The position numbers and the translations under genes are program-made. From contig CARAIG010000084.1 of NCBI GenBank assembly GCA_948938605.1, positions 1 to 16,486 of the forward strand: DNA of 16,486 bases. Direction: 5' to 3'. Of this stretch, positions 13,901 to 16,486 are shown in pieces (positions within the stretch are counted from its first letter, which is position 1; the number at the start of each line of letters is the position of its first letter). Below the pieces are notes generated by a model. It was not told the DNA's origin. It made no database searches and was given only the letters and a program-made list of their open reading frames with translations. Source of the stretch: an uncultured Eubacteriales bacterium (GTDB lineage: Bacteria > Bacillota > Clostridia > Christensenellales > CAG-314).

Positions 13901-14760
13901 GCGAGTATGCGTTCTTCGATTGTAGCAGATTGATTATTTACTGCGAAGTTGCAAGCCAACCAAAACGTTGGAATAACAATTGGAATATGATGGATAATGC
14001 TAATTGCCCTGTTGTATGGGACTGTATAAATAACGATAAGGATGAAAACGGCTATGCTTATATCGTTGAAAACGGAATAAGATATTCGCTTAAAGACGGC
14101 GTTGCCACAGTTATAAGTCAACCGCAAACTATAAAAGGCGATATCGTAATTGCCGATAATATTAATTATAAAGACACACAATTTATCGTAACCGCTATTG
14201 ACGGAGCTGCGTTCGGAAGATGCGACGGTTTGACGAGCATAACAATACCCGACAGCGTAACTTTTATCGGTGAGTATGCTTGTAGCGGTTTGACTATTTA
14301 TTGCGAAGCTGCAATCAAGCCCGAAGGTTGGGATAGCAATTGGAGTGCGGCTTGTCCTGTTGTATGGGACTGTAAAAATAACGATAAGGATGAAAACGGC
14401 TATGCTTATATCGTTGAAAACGAAATAAGATATTCGCTTAAAGACGGCGTTGCCACAGTTATAAGTCAACCGCAAACTATAAAAGGCGACATCGTAATTG
14501 CCGATAATATTAATTATAAAGGCACACAATTTATCGTAACCTCTATTGACAGCGGTGCGTTCGGAGAATGCGACGATTTGACGAGCATAACCATACCCGA
14601 CAGCGTAACTTTTATCGGTGAGTATGCGTTTAGGAATTGTAGTACGCTTGAAACTATTTATTATAAAGGGACTGCCGAAGATTGGGAAAAAATCTCAATA
14701 GGTCAAGGAAATTCCAAGCTACACGGAGCAACGCGGTATTACTATTCAGAAACGAATTGA
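10963..14760 (+). CDS. BspA-type leucine-rich-repeat surface lipoprotein (cargo)
   Basis: 1265-aa predicted surface lipoprotein, the only large cargo gene. A signal peptide is followed by the lipobox LIAC with Cys25. Residues ~36-140 hold two His/Cys-rich repeats (HHWHEC then GACICGK; YHWHNC then GDCICGK) and a third, looser Cys-rich unit to about 235, possibly metal-binding. The rest is LRR_5/BspA repeats of the type LTSITIPDSVTSIG, broken into blocks by a recurring insert: CPVVWDCKNNDKDENGYAY, then GIKYSLKDGVA. It has no LPXTG or C-terminal membrane anchor, so it is held by lipid. The start at 10963 follows from GGAGG 6 nt upstream and the signal peptide; 36 upstream codons lie within the leader. 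BspA-like proteins are linked to adhesion or host binding in other species; the ligand here is unknown. It is controlled by the structured leader. The 3' repeats are nearly identical in DNA, implying recent duplication. Confidence 0.9.
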   Translation: MKKKLLLTILSLVCAITCVFGLIACDNDKPNEVETHSHSWSQNWNSNSTHHWHECTVIGCTVTDNSNKDGYAAHDFSNGACICGKRDPRPITPEHEHVWAQKWENNETYHWHNCIVADCPITADSQKDGYAEHNFVNGDCICGKHVHNMQFIPRTEADCENDGNIAYYYCKNCNKYFIEETGRSEIALNNTVIASNHLGHESSSYANDMSQHWRVCTRCGNAYSKENHVGENDCSVCHFIKNGTAGLAYTLNDEKTAYKVTGIGEATDGGIIIPSQYNGLPVTEIAVNAFANCSIVTSVTIPDSITSIGRSAFACPNMKDVYFNASATNIEAFKGSYGLYNEYSPGFNSDITVHIGANVTVIPDDFRFLFAVSATPDGIYRARITDIDFAENSSCREIGMRAFEWCNMIKHIRLPKSIKTISYNAFFDAIAELESITVEDGNEDYYSDGNCLIGKSSGELLLGCKNSTIPTDGSVKSIGREAFCKCNNLMSITIPDSVTSIGHWAFHDCYNLTSITIPDSVTSIGSEVFGGCDILTIYCEAATKDWYWGSACPVVWNCKNNDKDENGYAYTIENGIKYSLKDGVATVINHSRTITGDIIITDKITYKDAQYTITSIKKDAFYGCSGLTSINYMGDIAGWCVISGLRELMSSYRTLHINGKQVTGELVIPNGVKSISDCAFYGCYGLTSIVIPDSVTSIGDNAFFDCPIEKATIPAVAISSIQKTDLKEVVITSGESIGSNAFSGCNSLASITIPDSVTSIDEDAFRNCSGLTIYCEAASKPDSLSNWTFSPVVWDCKNNDKDESGYAYTLYNGIKYSIKDGVAEVERQLETIKGDIVIADKIIYKGTEYSVTSIRSQAFYSCSKLTGITIPDSVTSIGYTPFQYCYSLTSIIVDSKNTIYHSASNCLIETSTKTLIAGCKNSVIPTDGSVTTIISEAFRDCSGLTDITIPESVTTIGGWAFAYCIDLASITIPDNVTLIGEYAFFDCSRLIIYCEVASQPKRWNNNWNMMDNANCPVVWDCINNDKDENGYAYIVENGIRYSLKDGVATVISQPQTIKGDIVIADNINYKDTQFIVTAIDGAAFGRCDGLTSITIPDSVTFIGEYACSGLTIYCEAAIKPEGWDSNWSAACPVVWDCKNNDKDENGYAYIVENEIRYSLKDGVATVISQPQTIKGDIVIADNINYKGTQFIVTSIDSGAFGECDDLTSITIPDSVTFIGEYAFRNCSTLETIYYKGTAEDWEKISIGQGNSKLHGATRYYYSETN
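14008..14668 (+). repeat. 348-bp tandem duplication within the BspA-like gene
   Basis: The block starting at 14008 recurs at 14356, offset 348 bp (116 codons, in frame). The first ~180 bp differ at only about five positions. One copy has lost 12 nt near 14279, so IGEYA runs straight into CSGLTIYCEA instead of through a FxxC segment. More diverged copies of the same block begin near 12607 and 13333. Confidence 0.85.
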
Positions 14761-14802
14761 TTCGATATAACAAGCGGTATAATCAAGCCCAAAGAGATAA
14801 AA

Positions 14803-14836
14803 CCGAGATTTCACAACGAAGTCTCGGCTTTCGTTT
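14803..14836 (+). terminator. Intrinsic terminator of the BspA-like gene
   Basis: CCGAGATTTC (14803-14812), loop ACAAC, GAAGTCTCGG (14818-14827), a 10-bp stem with one G-U pair, followed by CTTTCGTTTT. It lies 43 bp after the stop. Confidence 0.85.
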
Positions 14837-15267
14837 TACATTGATTTGACTACTCTTAATTCTGATTTTAATTTATTATGTCCATTTAAACGCTCAAACC
14901 CTTCGAGTAAACTTTCGAGTATAATGCCTTCGGGTGTATCGGGTATGTTTTCCATTGCCGATAAAACTTTAACGCCGTTATCTCTCAACGTCTTTTTGTG
15001 TATGGCGGTTTCGTATTTGTTACGGCTGAAACGGTCTAATTTATAAACAAGCACATAATTCCACTCTCGGCGGCTACTGTCTTTAATCATACGCTGAAAG
15101 TCTGGACGGTTATCGTTCGTTCCAGTCATTGCTCGGTCTATGTAAGTATCGAGCAAAAGTATGTTGTGCGATTTGGCGTATTCTTCGCATACGCGAAGTT
15201 GTCCGTCTATGGACTGTTCCGTTTGGCTGTCGCTGGAATAGCGAGCATAAATGACTGCTGTTTGCAT
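14836..15267 (-). pseudogene. Resident large serine recombinase, N-terminal catalytic part (split)
   Basis: Resolvase catalytic domain of the interrupted recombinase. It starts MQTAVIYARYSSDSQ with catalytic Ser11 in YARYS and includes YKLDRFSRN and the end of the domain ILESLLEG. Native sequence ends at the GAAGG core (14904-14900); the next ~20 codons (FERLNGHNK onward) are read from the inserted element to a TAA at 14836. The start at 15267 is chosen by homology; AAGGAG lies about 12 nt upstream, somewhat far. The fragment keeps all catalytic motifs but lacks the DNA-binding half, which lies at 5518-6657. A truncated catalytic domain might still be made and could dimerise with other serine recombinases, but that is speculation. 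The small gene at 15449-15559 lies upstream on the same strand. Confidence 0.88.
14876..14887 (-). repeat. Right subterminal inverted repeat of the element
   Basis: Inverted copy of AAATGGACATAA (left copy 6667-6678), 12 nt inside the right junction core. A probable recombinase-binding site. Confidence 0.65.
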
Positions 15268-15293
15268 AAGTTCTATAAACTCCTTTTGATATA

Positions 15294-15450
15294 AATTTGT
15301 CTTTCGACGGAAGCGATATAAACGGAAACACATTTTTTGACTTTTTCAATAATGGCTTTCGGCTCTGATGCAAGGGCAACGCAGTTGTGCATTTTACCCT
15401 TGCATCAGAGTGGGTTTTCGTTTACGCTTCCACCGGACGAAAGACAAATT
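15294..15450. repeat. Nested inverted repeat between small ORF and recombinase
   Basis: Outer arms AATTTGTCTTTCG (15294-15306) with its exact reverse complement (15438-15450), extended by GGAAGCG against CGCTTCC. The inner perfect 14-bp arms are CTCTGATGCAAGGG (15363-15376) with 15397-15410. The outer arm contains the stop codon of the small gene and the 5' UTR of the recombinase. In the mRNA it would fold into a long double hairpin sequestering neither SD directly. It could regulate the recombinase or be a site for it. Confidence 0.75.
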
Positions 15451-15559
15451 ATTTTTTTGCTAATTCAAGCAGTCTTTCGTAAATCGTTTGAAAAAATATC
15501 TTTTGTTCTTCTTCCGTAAGTTCGGCAATACTCGGTTCGCCGTAAAAGATAATTTCCAT
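15449..15559 (-). CDS. Small recombinase-associated protein, 36 aa
   Basis: Starts MEIIFYGEPSIAELT at 15559 with GGGAG 9 nt upstream and ends ERLLELAKK. It is acidic and probably helical, with no known domain. Short proteins of this kind, beginning ME(I/V)xFYGEP, are, from memory, often found directly upstream of clostridial large serine recombinases, which fits its place before the split recombinase. A 40-codon upstream in-frame extension lacks an SD. 15560-15845, upstream of it, has no gene or convincing promoter that I can support. Confidence 0.6.
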   Translation of the reverse strand: MEIIFYGEPSIAELTEEEQKIFFQTIYERLLELAKK

Positions 15560-15845
15560 TTTGCATAACTCCCGAAAAAAGTTTTTATTTGCGCTTGCAA
15601 TAAAAGTTATACACAAAACGCTTTCAATTTGGAAGTGGTACAAAATGGGGTTATAGTGGGTACTTTCGGCAATATACAAAGGTTATTCGTGAGTTGAAAA
15701 AATATAGAGCAGCAGTATTGCGGCGGTTTTCATTGTACGGCAAAAACAAGCCTATTATGTTTTACTTGTTATCAAGACAAGCACACGTCTTAAACTCACA
15801 AGGTGGGGTAAAAGTGTAGTTTTGGCGGGTAAAACATATACTCTA

Positions 15846-15947
15846 CCGAAAAGCGAAAATATAAGGCAAACGAGCATAGAAAAAATCGGGGTTTCGCGGA
15901 AAGCCTGCGCGCGAACCCCGATTTTTCGTTGCCGTTTTGCTTTTCGG
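15846..15947. terminator. Bidirectional terminator inside a larger inverted repeat
   Basis: AAAAATCGGGGTT (15881-15893) pairs perfectly with AACCCCGATTTTT (15914-15926), extended by CGCG/CGCG, giving A- and T-flanked arms that would terminate in both directions. Outer arms CCGAAAAGC (15846-15854) and GCTTTTCGG (15939-15947) enclose it. Long frames on both strands here are palindrome artefacts. Confidence 0.8.
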
Positions 15948-15994
15948 CGGTTGTATCGGTTTACTTTATTCTTTTTGTTTGTTTTGTTGTGTGG

Positions 15995-16045
15995 CGGGTG
16001 CTTGTCCGCGCGGCGCAGCCGCGCGCTTGTTTTGACAAGCACCCG
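15995..16045. repeat. GC-rich double-stem palindrome
   Basis: CGGGTGCTTGTC (15995-16006) pairs with GACAAGCACCCG (16034-16045). Directly inside, CGCGCGGC (16007-16014) pairs with GCCGCGCG (16018-16025). An 8-nt bulge (16026-16033) separates the right arms. This is a 20-bp bipartite stem much richer in GC than its surroundings. It has no T-tract, so it is not an ordinary terminator. Confidence 0.75.
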
Positions 16046-16095
16046 TCATAGTGCCAAATTATACCGCTAAATTTTTCTTTGAGATAGCAAAATAA

Positions 16096-16124
16096 TTGAT
16101 TTTAGTCGTCAAATGTGATATAGT
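16096..16124 (+). promoter_or_regulatory. Promoter of leader 2 and the DUF2130 gene
   Basis: TTGATT (16096-16101), 17-bp spacer, TATAGT (16119-16124). It predicts a start at G16131, the first base of P1, the same geometry as leader 1. Confidence 0.7.
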
Positions 16125-16130
16125 GTTTAT

Positions 16131-16213
16131 GCGATACATTTGAATACCCTTAATCATGGAGTAGTATAGGCAAAAATGTACTCTCTCGCCTTGATTATAG
16201 GGAAATGTATCGC
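16131..16213 (+). promoter_or_regulatory. Structured 5' leader 2 (riboswitch-like)
   Basis: P1 is a perfect 11-bp helix (16131-16141 with 16203-16213). P2 pairs CCCTTAATCA (16147-16156) with 16192-16202 with one bulged base. The core has GAGTA (16159-16163) with TACTC (16179-16183), and the loop AGGC (16168-16171) could pair with GCCT (16188-16191) as an H-type pseudoknot. TCTCTC (16182-16187) could alternatively pair with GAGAGA (16220-16225) between P1 and the terminator, a possible switching helix. GGAGTA begins at +28, as in leader 1, and GCGTTTTTCG (16227-16236) follows P1. Confidence 0.7.
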
Positions 16214-16236
16214 AACATTGAGAGATGCGTTTTTCG

Positions 16237-16265
16237 GCGTGTTTCTTAATGGAACACGCTTTTTT
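16237..16265 (+). terminator. Leader 2 attenuator terminator
   Basis: GCGTGTT (16237-16243) pairs with AACACGC (16253-16259), followed by six Ts, 12 nt before the SD AAAGGAG at 16278-16284. It must be bypassed to express the downstream gene. Confidence 0.85.
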
Positions 16266-16291
16266 AATAATTAAAACAAAGGAGTATTATT

Positions 16292-16486
16292 ATGAACCAA
16301 ATCAAATGCCCTAAATGTGGTGAAGTTTTTCAAATTGATGAAACTGCTTATTCCGCTATTGTAAATCAAATTCGAGATAAAGAATTTAATAAAAGAATTA
16401 CAGAAAAAGAAGAACAGTATAAAGTTGAAAAAGAAAATGCTGTTAAAACTACTAAATTAGAAGTTGAGAAAAACTATGAAAAAGAA
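16292..16486 (+). CDS. DUF2130-type protein, N-terminal part (runs off the window)
   Basis: The first 65 codons are visible; the gene continues past the window edge. The ATG at 16292 has AAAGGAG 7 nt upstream. MNQIKCPKCGEVFQIDE gives a single CPKC zinc-knuckle-like motif, followed by YSAIVNQIRDKEFNKRI and a Lys/Glu-rich coiled coil. This order is typical of DUF2130 proteins, whose later part resembles a nuclease-like domain, although biochemical function is not established to my knowledge. Expression is apparently controlled by the upstream structured leader and terminator. Confidence 0.8.
   Translation, partial: MNQIKCPKCGEVFQIDETAYSAIVNQIRDKEFNKRITEKEEQYKVEKENAVKTTKLEVEKNYEKE

Larger units (their letters stand above)
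6653..14904. mobile_element. ~8.25-kb TnpX-type mobilizable element inside a recombinase gene
   Basis: Boundaries come from the split resident recombinase: the minus-strand core GAAGG occurs at both junctions (6657-6653 and 14904-14900). Left and right halves of the gene fuse in frame across one copy (L-E-G-M-N). TnpX/TndX elements are known to recombine at a GA dinucleotide present in target and element ends, which fits GAAGG; the exact crossover base inside the core is not resolvable. Contents from the left end: TnpX-like recombinase reading outward, TnpW, MobV relaxase, oriT-like palindrome, structured RNA, and a plus-strand cargo BspA-type lipoprotein. There are no conjugation (type IV secretion) genes, so it is mobilizable rather than self-transmissible. 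Confidence 0.85.

Noticed and set aside
13861..14529. 222-codon repetitive frame antisense to the BspA-like gene
   Set aside because: It is the reverse strand of the LRR repeats; repetition and codon periodicity come from the sense gene.
15755..16070. Overlapping Arg-rich frames of 82-95 codons on both strands
   Set aside because: Both run through perfect inverted repeats (terminator and GC-rich palindrome), have no SD and resemble no family.
1..16486. CRISPR array, retron or toxin-antitoxin pair
   Set aside because: No regularly spaced identical repeats, reverse transcriptase, Cas-like genes or recognisable TA pair were seen on either strand.

Overview
The window looks like a chromosomal segment of a low-to-mid GC Firmicute of class Clostridia. 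It carries the SCIFF peptide plus maturase pair, which is close to a clostridial hallmark. It also has strong AGGAGG-type ribosome binding sites, TTGACA/TATAAT-type promoters and mobile-element families (TnpX/TnpW serine recombinase, MobV relaxase) typical of gut Clostridia. Species cannot be named from the sequence.

Layout. 1-1920 is a minus-strand SCIFF RiPP cassette: a 49-residue Cys-rich precursor (1700-1849), an attenuator-like hairpin, then the radical SAM maturase (177-1550). 1970-3501 is a plus-strand two-gene operon: a NUDIX hydrolase, overlapping by 4 nt a GNAT acetyltransferase fused to an ASCH domain. 3520-5323 is an RNA-gene stretch: an unidentified ~94-nt sRNA with its own promoter and terminator, tRNA-Asn(GTT), a Tic20/DUF4870-like membrane protein, tRNA-Arg(CCG) with a 21-bp copy of its 3' end 166 bp away, and tRNA-Leu(CAA) behind a structured leader.

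5328-15559 is nested mobile DNA. A resident large serine recombinase gene is split in two: the C-terminal part is at 5518-6657 and the catalytic N-terminal part at 14900-15267. The two parts rejoin exactly, in frame, at a shared GAAGG core to give about 500 aa. Between them lies an ~8.25-kb mobilizable element of the Tn4451/TnpX type. It carries a TnpX-like recombinase, TnpW, a MobV relaxase with a pMV158-like oriT palindrome, a structured RNA resembling the raiA motif, and one large cargo gene, a 1265-aa BspA-type leucine-rich-repeat lipoprotein with recently duplicated repeats.

15560-16486 is hairpin-rich and ends in the start of a DUF2130-type gene. The most novel signal is a pair of structured 5' leaders, one before the BspA-like cargo gene (10734-10946) and one before the DUF2130 gene (16131-16265). 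Both begin at a predicted TSS with a long P1 helix, both have GGAGTA at exactly +28, both have the identical decamer GCGTTTTTCG 13-14 nt after P1, and both end in an intrinsic terminator just before the SD. They look like two members of one riboswitch-like or attenuator family that I do not recognise.
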